From Arthrobacter subterraneus (lineage in GTDB: Bacteria > Actinomycetota > Actinomycetes > Actinomycetales > Micrococcaceae): a stretch of 41,994 nt of DNA. Within the stretch, counting starts at the first letter, position 1. Every line of letters begins with the position of its first letter. The translations under genes and the position numbers were made by a program. Under the pieces are notes generated by a model. That model searched no databases and was not told the DNA's origin. It saw only the letters and a list, made by a program, of their open reading frames with translations. This document shows, piece after piece, positions 1 to 7,688 of the stretch. The stretch covers positions 1-41,994 of the forward strand of contig NZ_FNDT01000022.1 of assembly GCF_900099735.1 (NCBI RefSeq). Direction: 5' to 3'.

Positions 1-145
1 TGGCAAATAGGGTGAGTTGGTACCGGTAATCCGGCTATTTGGTACTGCGGTTCCGGCGAGTTGGTACTGCCGTTGGTGTTCGGGGTGCTGTGCTGTGGGT
101 GGGGCGGCGCGCTGGGCGCCGTCTCTTCCTATGTGAAGGGGCAGT

Positions 146-1738
146 ATGGCCGACTACAAGGTGATCATGACGCTGGCGATCGCCGGGCACAGTTATGACG
201 AGATTGTTGCTGCTGCGGGGTGTTCGCGCCGTGAGGTGGCAGCGGTGAAGAAGACGATTGCCGCTTATGGTTTCACCGCCGGGCAGGTGAGCTCGATGAC
301 TCCGGCGGAGATCGCCGGTTTGTTTCCCGATGGCCGTAAGCGGGTCTCGGAAGGTTATGCGCAGCCGGATTTCGGTCCTGTGCTGGCGGCAATGAAAGCG
401 AACCGGCACTTCACCATTCAGCAGGCGTGGGGTAAGTACCTCGCTTCCGAAACAGGTGGCGGGAAGAAGTATGGGTACTCGCAGTACTGCGCCTTGTTCG
501 CCGAGCATGCCCGGGTGAAGGATGTTGTGGCGACGCTGCGTCATGAGCCTGGCCGGGCGATGCTGGTGGACTGGGCCGGTGACACCCTTGAGGTGGTGGA
601 CGCGGTCACCGGTGAGGTGACCAGACTGTATCTGTTCGTCGCGGTGCTGCCCTATTCCGGGGCGGTGTTCTGCCGGGGGTTCACGGACATGAAGTCCCCG
701 GCATGGATCGCCGCTCACGTGGCCGCGTTCGAGTTCTTCGGCGGGGTCCCGCAGCTGGTCGTTCCCGATAACCCGACGACGGCCACTCATCGTCAGCAGC
801 AGGGCGAGGCGGCCCGGGTGGTCAATGCCAGGTATCAGCAGTTGGCGGATCACTACTCAACAGGGATTGTCCCTGCCCGGGTGCGCAAGCCCCGCGACAA
901 GGCTGCCGTGGAATCAGCGGTGCAGGTGGTCAATAAGCGTGTGATCGGCTACCTGGCTGAAGAAGTCTGGACTGTCGTCGATGACCTCAACGCCGCGATC
1001 GCGGACAGGATCTCCGAGATCAACGAGACGATCCGGCGTGCCGACGGCAGCACCCGGTGGGAACGCTTCGCGGCGGAGGAAGCCCACCTGCTGCAGCCGC
1101 TTCCGGACGAGGGGTTCGACACCGTGGAGTGGAAGCAGCTGAAGGTCGGACGGAATTACCACGTCAGCTGCGACTCCCAGCATTACTCGGTGCCCTACAC
1201 CTATGCCGGGCAACTGTTACGGGTGCGGGTCACGTCCACGACGGTGACGGTGTTCGACGGGGACCAGGTCCTTTGCCAACATCTGCGCCGGCAGGGACGG
1301 AAGGGACAGTATTCCACGGACGTCACCCATGCCCCTGAGCAGCATCAGAACATCGACGGGCTGTGGTCCAGGCAGTGGTTCCTGGACCGGGCGAGGGGCT
1401 TCGGCCCGGCCACCGGGAAGGTCATCGAGCAGATTCTTGACCGGCACGCGATCGAAGCGCAGGCGTATCTGGATTGCCAGAACATCCTGGAGACCCTGGG
1501 CAAACGCAATAAGCAGCGCCTGGAAGCCGCCTGCCAGGTTCTGCTCAATAACGGGCACGACGCCGGCAGTTACAGCACGATCAAGCGGATCATGGCCACC
1601 ATCGATTCCGACACCAAACGGCAGAAACCCCCGACACCGGCGGCGGTCACACGAAAACCGGTCAGCGGTGCCGGCACCGCGGTGCATGTCCGCTCCGCTG
1701 CCCACTACCAGCTCGGCGGGCAGGGGGCAGGAGCCTGA
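146..1738 (+). CDS. istA: IS21-family transposase IstA
   Basis: The 530-residue product cuts and joins the ends of the insertion sequence. An N-terminal helix-turn-helix (about residues 10-40) is followed by an integrase-type catalytic core. The DDE acidic triad is visible as D142 in LVDWAGD, D208 in VVPDN and E256 in KPRDKAAVES. Length and order fit IS21 IstA. ATG at 146 follows AAGGGG with good spacing. The gene ends in TGATG, so its stop overlaps the istB start by one base, the usual coupling in this family. No frameshift or missing catalytic residue is seen, so the element may be active. Confidence 0.95.
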   Translation: MADYKVIMTLAIAGHSYDEIVAAAGCSRREVAAVKKTIAAYGFTAGQVSSMTPAEIAGLFPDGRKRVSEGYAQPDFGPVLAAMKANRHFTIQQAWGKYLASETGGGKKYGYSQYCALFAEHARVKDVVATLRHEPGRAMLVDWAGDTLEVVDAVTGEVTRLYLFVAVLPYSGAVFCRGFTDMKSPAWIAAHVAAFEFFGGVPQLVVPDNPTTATHRQQQGEAARVVNARYQQLADHYSTGIVPARVRKPRDKAAVESAVQVVNKRVIGYLAEEVWTVVDDLNAAIADRISEINETIRRADGSTRWERFAAEEAHLLQPLPDEGFDTVEWKQLKVGRNYHVSCDSQHYSVPYTYAGQLLRVRVTSTTVTVFDGDQVLCQHLRRQGRKGQYSTDVTHAPEQHQNIDGLWSRQWFLDRARGFGPATGKVIEQILDRHAIEAQAYLDCQNILETLGKRNKQRLEAACQVLLNNGHDAGSYSTIKRIMATIDSDTKRQKPPTPAAVTRKPVSGAGTAVHVRSAAHYQLGGQGAGA

Positions 1739-2505
1739 TGTTCACCAGCATTGACCACGAGAAGTTCCGTGCCCTGCGCATCGCGCACCTGGCGACCCGG
1801 TTCGAGGAGCTGATCACCGATGAAGCCAATGACGAGCTGACACCGGAACAGGTTTTCCTCACGGCCGTCGATGACGCCCTCGACCAGCGCCGGGCACACC
1901 GGGTCGAGAAACTGATCCGCGCCGCGAAATTCCCGATCCCGCAGGCCTCGGTGGCCGAGATCAACTACCAGGAAGGCCGCGGAGTCACCCCGGTCAGGAT
2001 GAAACGCTACGCCGCGCACCAGTGGAGTCAGGACCCGACGAATCTGCTGATCATCTCACCCACCGGCGGAGGCAAAACCTATCTGGCGTGCGCGATCGGG
2101 ATCGCCGCCTGCCAGAACGGGCACACCGTCGCCTACGCCCGGATGGATGATCTCGCCAGGCGGTTGATTATCGCCCGCAGCGACGGCATCGGCCACCAGA
2201 AGCTGCTCAATGAGCTTTCCGACGTGGACCTGTTAATCATCGATGACTTCCTCACCGTCGGGATCGACCCTGAGGCCGCGAACGACCTCTTCGCCGTCCT
2301 GGCGAACCGGGAACACCGGCTGCCCACGCTCATCGCCTCGCAATCCGGGCCGGCCTACTGGGTCGAAGCACTCCCAGACCGCGTCGCAGCCGATTCAATC
2401 GTGAACCGGCTGGCCAACAACGCCCGCCGCCTCAACCTCGGCGAAATCGATATGCGACGGCTCCGGGCCGACCAGGCACGAGCAGAACCGGCTCACTGGG
2501 AATAA
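1738..2505 (+). CDS. istB: IS21-family helper ATPase IstB
   Basis: The 255-residue AAA+ ATPase is related to DnaC and assembles on target DNA to direct IstA. Walker A is SPTGGGKT at about 107-114 and Walker B is LLIIDD at about 165-170. The length is normal for IstB. The start ATG at 1738 overlaps the istA stop, implying translational coupling. The stop is followed after 12 bases by a perfect 14-bp hairpin and then by the right end of the element. Confidence 0.95.
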   Translation: MFTSIDHEKFRALRIAHLATRFEELITDEANDELTPEQVFLTAVDDALDQRRAHRVEKLIRAAKFPIPQASVAEINYQEGRGVTPVRMKRYAAHQWSQDPTNLLIISPTGGGKTYLACAIGIAACQNGHTVAYARMDDLARRLIIARSDGIGHQKLLNELSDVDLLIIDDFLTVGIDPEAANDLFAVLANREHRLPTLIASQSGPAYWVEALPDRVAADSIVNRLANNARRLNLGEIDMRRLRADQARAEPAHWE

Positions 2506-2517
2506 CAGCCCATCGCT

Positions 2518-2554
2518 ACTTGGTACCGGCCAGCTATCCAGGCCGGTACCAAGT
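2518..2554 (+). repeat. Perfect 14-bp hairpin in the IS right end
   Basis: ACTTGGTACCGGCC (2518-2531) is the exact inverse of GGCCGGTACCAAGT (2541-2554), with a nine-base loop. It combines two of the subterminal TTGGTACC repeats. It may serve as a transposase binding site and also as a barrier to transcription just after istB. There is no T-run, so a classical terminator is unlikely. Confidence 0.6.
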
Positions 2555-2612
2555 CAGCGGAAGCGCAGTACCAAGTCGCCAGACTGGCAGTACCATCCGG
2601 CCCTACTTGCCA

Positions 2613-2923
2613 CCATCCCGCCGCGCCAGCCTCCACCAGACGCTCATGCACGCTCTCGATATCTCCTCGGACTACAGCATCCAGATCCTTCGAGGTTCGT
2701 GATTCCGAGATCCCACGGCGGAGCTCCAGCGAGACACCCCCTTGACGAGCAGTGTTGGACCTCCGTCGCCATCGACCAGCGACGCCATCAACTGCGTTAC
2801 GACGAGGACGCCGATGTGCTGCTGCAGCCGACCGAACACGACGCCTTCGCGCTTGGCAGCCTGGGTCAATCGGTCCCGAAGTGCGCGCAGACCGGTCGGC
2901 GATGCCTCGTAACGCTTGATCAT
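2613..2923 (-). pseudogene. AbiEii-type toxin, truncated and frameshifted
   Basis: Reading leftward from ATG at 2923, the product begins MIKRYEASPTGLRALRDRL and reaches TLLVKG near 2742. The family-typical continuation GGVSLELR...SKDLD is found one frame away. Adding one G to the run of five G (about 2740-2745, minus strand) would restore it. About 100 residues of the nucleotidyltransferase toxin remain, including the KDLD motif; the family is usually more than 200 residues. The IS21 right end at 2612 then interrupts the gene. The start overlaps the antitoxin stop by four bases (ATGA). The toxin is almost certainly dead. Confidence 0.85.
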
Positions 2924-3483
2924 GCCCGCACCGCAGGCCGAATACCCGCAACTTCGGCACGCAATGCTTCAGCCTCGGCGCGTCGCAGCAACCCGCCTGC
3001 TTCAGCGCGGTCGACGGCGAGTCGCAGTTGGTAGGGATCGGTGCCGGTAGCCAGACAGTCACGAATAGTCCGTTGCACTGTGGTCACCGGGATACCATCG
3101 GCCTCGGCGATGTCCGATGGCGAAAGTTCGCGGCGGTGCAACCGGTACAGATCACCTCCGCCGGTGCGCGGGTGGTTGTTGCGTGGCACGGTCAGGTGCA
3201 CCCTCGATGGGTTCACATCGGAGAGTTCATGGAGGACGAGCGCCGACTCATGAGAGACGATTCCTCGCCCAAGCGACCAGGCGACCGCTTCTGCCAGATC
3301 GTCATGCTGCCCCCGTGGGAGGACCGGGACCCGGTAGGCGCCTCGGCCCACCCGCTCCAACCGTCCGCGAGCAGCCAACAACCGCAGTTGTGTAGGGTCG
3401 ATCCCCAGTTCGCGAGCGTCCCTGGTGGTGACGTAGCCGTGCTGGTCAGCAGCCCTCTCTACGAGCAGATCCCAGACCCTCAT
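2920..3483 (-). CDS. AbiEi-type antitoxin / transcriptional regulator
   Basis: The 187-residue protein belongs to the AbiEi antitoxin family of type IV toxin-antitoxin and phage-exclusion systems. An N-terminal winged helix (about residues 5-55, VTTRDARELGIDPTQLRLL) leads into the C-terminal antitoxin domain (SHESALVLHELSDVNP, LHRRELSPSDI, VTTVQRTIRDCL). Family members repress their own operon and neutralise an AbiEii nucleotidyltransferase. Here the partner is broken, so the gene may survive only as a regulator or be decaying. A 15-bp inverted repeat abuts the start codon. No clear Shine-Dalgarno sequence precedes ATG 3483, suggesting a very short or leaderless mRNA. Confidence 0.88.
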   Translation of the reverse strand: MRVWDLLVERAADQHGYVTTRDARELGIDPTQLRLLAARGRLERVGRGAYRVPVLPRGQHDDLAEAVAWSLGRGIVSHESALVLHELSDVNPSRVHLTVPRNNHPRTGGGDLYRLHRRELSPSDIAEADGIPVTTVQRTIRDCLATGTDPYQLRLAVDRAEAGGLLRRAEAEALRAEVAGIRPAVRA

Positions 3484-3519
3484 GTGCTAGAGCGTATCAA
3501 ATATATACGCTCTAGCACA
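3483..3519 (-). promoter_or_regulatory. Candidate AbiEi operator
   Basis: TGTGCTAGAGCGTAT (3483-3497) and ATACGCTCTAGCACA (3505-3519) form a perfect 15-bp inverted repeat with an AT-rich seven-base spacer. It touches the abiEi start codon. AbiEi proteins are known to bind inverted repeats in their promoters, so autoregulation is the natural reading. The AT-rich centre on the minus strand could hold the -10 element. Confidence 0.65.
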
Positions 3520-3534
3520 CACCGTCTGAATGGA

Positions 3535-5355
3535 TCATCGAAGCGGCGCAGCCGAAGACTCCTCCGTCGTCGCACCCTCGGGCAGGTCAGCGTTCGGCGT
3601 GCCCGCATCGCCACCCACACGCTGCAGAGGCACCCGACGCGCCCGGGGAGAGCGCCGCACGCGGTTCAAGCGACCGTAGACCAGGTACATCACGGTACCC
3701 ATGACCACCATCAGCAGCACCGTGTACACAAAGGTGTTGCCGATCGCTTCCACGGAAGCACCGCCGTCGGTATTTGCCTTGATCTGCAGTCCCAGCGGCT
3801 GGTAGAGCGGGTGGGCCAGGAAGACGGCGGTGTCGTAGTCATCGAGGAGGTTGTTGAAGTTCAGCGCAGCCACCGCCGCGGCTGCGGGCAGGACCGCCGG
3901 CAACAGGATGCGCCGGAACGTGTAGAGCGTTCCTGCCCCCATGATGGCGGCGGCTTCCTCCATTGACCCGTTCACTGAGGAGAACGCAGCCTTCAGCATC
4001 CGCAGCGTGAACGGAACCTTCACGATGACGAAAGCCAGCAGCAGAATCACCACCGTACCGCTGAGCACAAAGCCGCCGACCAGCGGATTGGGCCGGTCGT
4101 ACGTGATGAGTAGCCCGAGGGCAATCATCGCGGCCGGAAGAATCCAGGGAATGTGCAGCAGATACTCCAGCGCGCTCATCAGCCAGCCGCGGTACTTGAG
4201 CATGAGCCGGGTGACGAAGAGCAGCCCGCCCACAGAGATGATCGCCGCGAGCGCGCTGTACACAATGCTCACGATGAAGGGCTTCAACGCCGACTGCTGC
4301 GACAGCACCCGCACATAGTTCTCCAGCGTAAACCGGTCCAGCGTGAGCACGCCGGTGCTGATCGCTGCACTGTCCATGCACGAGTACAGGACAACCAGCG
4401 TCAGCGGAAAGACGTAGATCAGGAAGAGGACATAGGCCACCGCATGCACGGCGATGTTCGCTCCGCGATCCCGAATGGGCTGCTTCTGCAGCGGGGCGGC
4501 GACCTTCGCGACCGAATGATAGGTACCGCCGCGCTCCAACCGCGTCATGACGGAGAGCATAGCGATCGTCGCGACGCCCAGAACAAGGGCCAGCAGCGCG
4601 GCAAGATCACGCGACGTCGTGCTGTTCGCGAACGTCAGGATCATTGGCGTGATCGTTTCGAAGTCCTGGCCGCCGAGTACCTGCGGGGCGCTCAACGCGC
4701 CGAGCCCGGTCAGGAAGGACAGGATCGTGACGGCGAAGAGCGTGGGCTTCAACGTAGGCAGAACAACGCGTCGCAGAATAGTCCAGGACGAGGCCCCCAG
4801 ATTTCGCGCAGCTTCGATGGTCTGGAAATCGACATTACGAATCGCGGACCCCAGGAAGAGCATGTGGTTGGTTGTCGTCGCAAAGGTCATCACGGCGAGA
4901 ACCGCGAAGAATCCCTCGAACCAGGTCCGGTCCATATCCGGAAAAATGCCAGCCAGGAACTTCGTCACGATCCCGTCCGCACCGTAGATGAATTTGTAAC
5001 CGGCGGCGAGGACAATGCCGCCGTAAATGAACGTCGTCGCGTAGCCGAGCCATAGGACCTTGGCACCGCGGATGCGGAAATACTCGGTCACCAGCACAAT
5101 GAAAATCCCGACGGCGTTCACGGTGAGTGCCAGGGTAACCGCCAACAGGAAACTGTTGCCCAGTGACATCATCGCCCGTTCCGAGGACATCAGCTTCTCG
5201 ACGGCGCGGCCCGTGAACTGCCCATCCGGAAAGAACGTCTGCACCAGCAGGTTGGCGTTCGGCCACAGAAGGAAGGCCGCGATGAACCACACCAGCACGG
5301 TCATCGTGATGACGACGGCGGGCGAGCGCAACATCCTTCGCGTTGAGCCGGTCAC
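3535..5355 (-). CDS. ABC transporter fused double permease, ferric-iron/phosphonate type
   Basis: The 606-residue inner-membrane protein joins two binding-protein-dependent permease domains, as in FbpB/SfuB proteins. Two EAA loops, which contact the ATPase, are visible: EAARNLGASSWTILRR at about 181-196 and EEAAAIMGAGTLYTFRR at about 466-482. Many hydrophobic helices flank them. The last 45 residues are hydrophilic. ATG at 5355 overlaps the stop of the upstream ATPase gene by four bases. It is the last gene of a three-gene operon (SBP, ATPase, permease). The substrate cannot be read from sequence; ferric iron and 2-aminoethylphosphonate or similar anions are both handled by relatives. Confidence 0.9.
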   Translation of the reverse strand: MTGSTRRMLRSPAVVITMTVLVWFIAAFLLWPNANLLVQTFFPDGQFTGRAVEKLMSSERAMMSLGNSFLLAVTLALTVNAVGIFIVLVTEYFRIRGAKVLWLGYATTFIYGGIVLAAGYKFIYGADGIVTKFLAGIFPDMDRTWFEGFFAVLAVMTFATTTNHMLFLGSAIRNVDFQTIEAARNLGASSWTILRRVVLPTLKPTLFAVTILSFLTGLGALSAPQVLGGQDFETITPMILTFANSTTSRDLAALLALVLGVATIAMLSVMTRLERGGTYHSVAKVAAPLQKQPIRDRGANIAVHAVAYVLFLIYVFPLTLVVLYSCMDSAAISTGVLTLDRFTLENYVRVLSQQSALKPFIVSIVYSALAAIISVGGLLFVTRLMLKYRGWLMSALEYLLHIPWILPAAMIALGLLITYDRPNPLVGGFVLSGTVVILLLAFVIVKVPFTLRMLKAAFSSVNGSMEEAAAIMGAGTLYTFRRILLPAVLPAAAAVAALNFNNLLDDYDTAVFLAHPLYQPLGLQIKANTDGGASVEAIGNTFVYTVLLMVVMGTVMYLVYGRLNRVRRSPRARRVPLQRVGGDAGTPNADLPEGATTEESSAAPLR

Positions 5356-6395
5356 CCGGTCGCCCCGTACTGCAGTACGTGCGCCGGATTGATGCGCACC
5401 CGCGCTTCCTCGCCCAGGCCCGGACCGTGACGTCCGTCTTCCTTGACGAGGACCTTGATGTCGGCATCATCCAGGCGGACCGTGTAGCGGCTGTGCTGGC
5501 CGTGATAATTGCGGGCGGTGACGCGGCCGCTCACGGTGACGCTGCCGTCGTCGTGCAGGTGGTCGCTCCGACCGGGAAGATCCAGTGCCGCCTTCTCCAC
5601 GCGCAGATAGGACAGCCGCGCCGGATCCAACTGTGACCGGCGCGCCAGCTCATTGAGCCGGTGAATCAGAGCCGGAGTGAGCGAGGAGGAATCGCCGATG
5701 AAGTTGCAGACAAATTCGCTCGCTGAGGCATCGTAGATCTCCTGCGGCGTGCCGACCTGTTCGACCCTGCCCTTGTTGAAGACCGCGATCCGGTCGCTCA
5801 TGGTCAGCGCCTCGTCCTGGTCGTGGGTCACGTAGACGGTGGTGATACCGAAGTCGGACTGGAGGGCCTTGAGCTCGCCACGGAGCTGATGCCGCAGCTT
5901 GGCATCCAGGTTGGAGAGCGGCTCATCGAGAAGCAAAATTTTGGGCTTGAGCACCAGCGCCCGCGCAATCGCGACGCGCTGCTGCTGGCCGCCCGAAAGT
6001 TCCGATACCTTCTTATGCAGCTGATCGCCGGACAACTCCACCCGAGCGGCCATGTCCTCGACGAGCCGGTCCCGCTCCGCGCCGGACGTGCGGCGGACCT
6101 TCAGGCCGAACGCAATATTCTCCCAGACGCTCATCGACGGGAACAAGGCATAGTTCTGGAACACCATGCCTACTTCCCGCTTGTCGCTCGGCACGGTGGT
6201 CACGCGGCGACCGTCAATGAAGACGTCACCGGCGGACGGATCGACGAAACCCGCGAGTGTGCGAAGCGCCGTCGTCTTGCCGCAGCCGGATGGGCCGAGC
6301 AGGGTGAAGAATTCCCCGGGCTCGACGTGCAGGTCGAGGTTGTGGATCGCAGTGAACCCGTCGAAGGTCACCCGGATGGAGTCGAAGCGAATCAC
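5352..6395 (-). CDS. ABC transporter ATP-binding protein, FbpC/PotA-like
   Basis: This cytoplasmic ATPase powers the importer. Counting from the chosen start, Walker A GPSGCGKT is at about 34-41, the Q-loop is in VFQNYALFP, the signature LSGGQQQR at about 133-140 and Walker B ILLLDEP at about 153-159. A C-terminal regulatory (TOBE-like) domain follows. I chose GTG at 6395 (347 residues), which overlaps the SBP stop as GTGA. An upstream ATG at 6428 would overlap the SBP gene by 37 bases and add 11 residues the family lacks. The gene overlaps the permease start by four bases. Confidence 0.9.
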   Translation of the reverse strand: MIRFDSIRVTFDGFTAIHNLDLHVEPGEFFTLLGPSGCGKTTALRTLAGFVDPSAGDVFIDGRRVTTVPSDKREVGMVFQNYALFPSMSVWENIAFGLKVRRTSGAERDRLVEDMAARVELSGDQLHKKVSELSGGQQQRVAIARALVLKPKILLLDEPLSNLDAKLRHQLRGELKALQSDFGITTVYVTHDQDEALTMSDRIAVFNKGRVEQVGTPQEIYDASASEFVCNFIGDSSSLTPALIHRLNELARRSQLDPARLSYLRVEKAALDLPGRSDHLHDDGSVTVSGRVTARNYHGQHSRYTVRLDDADIKVLVKEDGRHGPGLGEEARVRINPAHVLQYGATG

Positions 6396-7459
6396 TGCAT
6401 GTATTCCAGTTCGATCTTCTCGACCCAACCGGCCAGGTTCTCCTCGACGAAGGTCCAGTCGATGTCCTGGTGGGTGAACTGCTCGTCGAACTCGATCACC
6501 TCGGGCTTCGTCTGCTCCAGCGCGCCCTCATTGACGGGCAGCGAGTCGAACTCCTGCGCCCACTCCCCCTGCACCTCTGCGCTTCCGAACCAGTCAATGA
6601 ACTCCTGCGCCTGTTCCTGCTGGTCAGTGCCCTTCACGACGGCGACCTGCTCGATGGCGTACGGCACCCCGATTTCCGGCGCCACAGCGCCGGAGGTTAC
6701 GCCGTAGGCTTCCTCCCGCCCCGGAATAGACGACGACGGCATCTGCCCGAAGTCGACCTCACCCTCCGCGAAACGGGCGAAAAGGTCAAGATCCTTCACT
6801 GCGGGTACGCCGTTGCTGAAATACTGCTCGATCTGGCTCCAGCCCTCTTCGCTCACACCGAGCTCGCCGCTGTCCTCACGGTACCGGCTGAGAATTCCTG
6901 CCATCACAAGCTGGGTGGTAGCACCGCCCATACCGGTAACCCGCTCATAACGGTCCTTGTACTCGTCCTCAGTCCACAGTTCCGGCCAGTCCTTCGGTGC
7001 TTCGTCGGCACTTACCGTGTCCGCGTTGTACGCGAGGACAATCGCCTGCTGCACCAGCGGCCAGTACGCCTTCTCATCCGCCGGGTCAGCGAGGGATTCG
7101 TCAACCTCTCCCGACCATTCCGGCGTATACGGCTCGAGGACGTCTTCCTTCTTCAACTGCTCGTAGTACACGTTGTTCAAGCCGAAGACGACGTCGGCGA
7201 TGGGGTTGTTCTTCTCGGCGATGAGCTTGTTTGTGGCATCGGCTCCACCGGCTCCGACAATCTCGATGTCAAAGCCTGCTTCGGCAGCTTCTGCCTGAAG
7301 CCACTCGCCACGGCCTTCCGAATTGGAATTGGTGTACACGACGAGCGTGCCGGCCTCAGCGGACCCTTCACCCTCGGCCGCGGTATCACCCTGCCCGCAG
7401 GAGGTCAGCAGGACTGCGGCAGCAATGGAAAGGGCAATGGCACCCAGGGGCTTTCTCAC
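6392..7459 (-). CDS. ABC transporter substrate-binding lipoprotein (COG1840-like)
   Basis: The 355-residue lipoprotein captures the solute outside the cell. The signal peptide ends in a lipobox LLTSC with the lipidated cysteine at position 21. The mature part begins as TLVVYTNSNSEGRGEWLQ and contains DVVFGLNNVYYEQL, typical of the ferric-iron/phosphonate/thiamine binding-protein superfamily. Start GTG 7459 is preceded by AAGGAG at good spacing. It is the first gene of the operon and the promoter lies in the gap up to 7688. The iron-binding tyrosine pair of FbpA could not be confirmed by eye, so no substrate is assigned. Confidence 0.85.
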   Translation of the reverse strand: MRKPLGAIALSIAAAVLLTSCGQGDTAAEGEGSAEAGTLVVYTNSNSEGRGEWLQAEAAEAGFDIEIVGAGGADATNKLIAEKNNPIADVVFGLNNVYYEQLKKEDVLEPYTPEWSGEVDESLADPADEKAYWPLVQQAIVLAYNADTVSADEAPKDWPELWTEDEYKDRYERVTGMGGATTQLVMAGILSRYREDSGELGVSEEGWSQIEQYFSNGVPAVKDLDLFARFAEGEVDFGQMPSSSIPGREEAYGVTSGAVAPEIGVPYAIEQVAVVKGTDQQEQAQEFIDWFGSAEVQGEWAQEFDSLPVNEGALEQTKPEVIEFDEQFTHQDIDWTFVEENLAGWVEKIELEYMQ

Positions 7460-7530
7460 GATTGGTTCTCCTTCATGGCGTTGCGCACGCCCCGAAATCG
7501 GGACAGGTCAACGGTTCCGGATGAAGGTGA

Positions 7531-7568
7531 ACTGTTGCTGCAGGACACCTTAACGGCGGGGCAACAGT
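7531..7568. promoter_or_regulatory. Inverted repeat upstream of the ABC importer operon
   Basis: ACTGTTGC (7531-7538) and GCAACAGT (7561-7568) are exact inverses separated by 22 bases. They lie in the divergent gap between the importer operon (start 7459, minus) and the CYTH-CHAD gene (start 7689, plus). This could be a repressor site or leader hairpin for the importer. No Fur/DtxR box was recognised by eye. Confidence 0.3.
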
Positions 7569-7688
7569 GACGGTCGCTGTAGACCGGCTGCGTGAAGTAA
7601 GCGGAAGCGCCCGCGGTGACGCCGTCGGCGATGCCGAATGCCGAATGCCCCCCATGACACACCCCAGGCGGAGGTCTACAATGAGCGC

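Larger units (their letters stand above)
1..2612 (+). mobile_element. IS21-family insertion sequence
   Basis: The element carries the istA-istB pair. The left end starts with TGGCAAATAGGG (1-12) and the right end is its near-perfect inverse (2601-2612, CCCTACTTGCCA), with one mismatch. Subterminal repeats with the core TTGGTAC recur at 15-24, 38-47 and 60-69 on the left. In inverse or direct form they recur at 2518-2527, 2545-2554, 2566-2576 and 2588-2595 on the right. Multiple subterminal repeats are typical of IS21 ends. The right end sits inside an abiEii toxin gene. The left flank lies outside the window, so the exact first base and the target duplication cannot be read. Confidence 0.9.

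Noticed and set aside
35..853. Long open frames opposite real genes, such as the minus-strand frame here and others at 3028-3966 and 4153-5055
   Set aside because: They are rich in Arg/Pro/His/Gly, lack domain content and ribosome-binding sites, and lie antisense to clear genes; they come from the G+C bias.
7460..7688. A riboswitch in the ABC importer leader
   Set aside because: No thiamine, cobalamin, molybdenum or other known aptamer core was recognised; only a spaced inverted repeat is visible.
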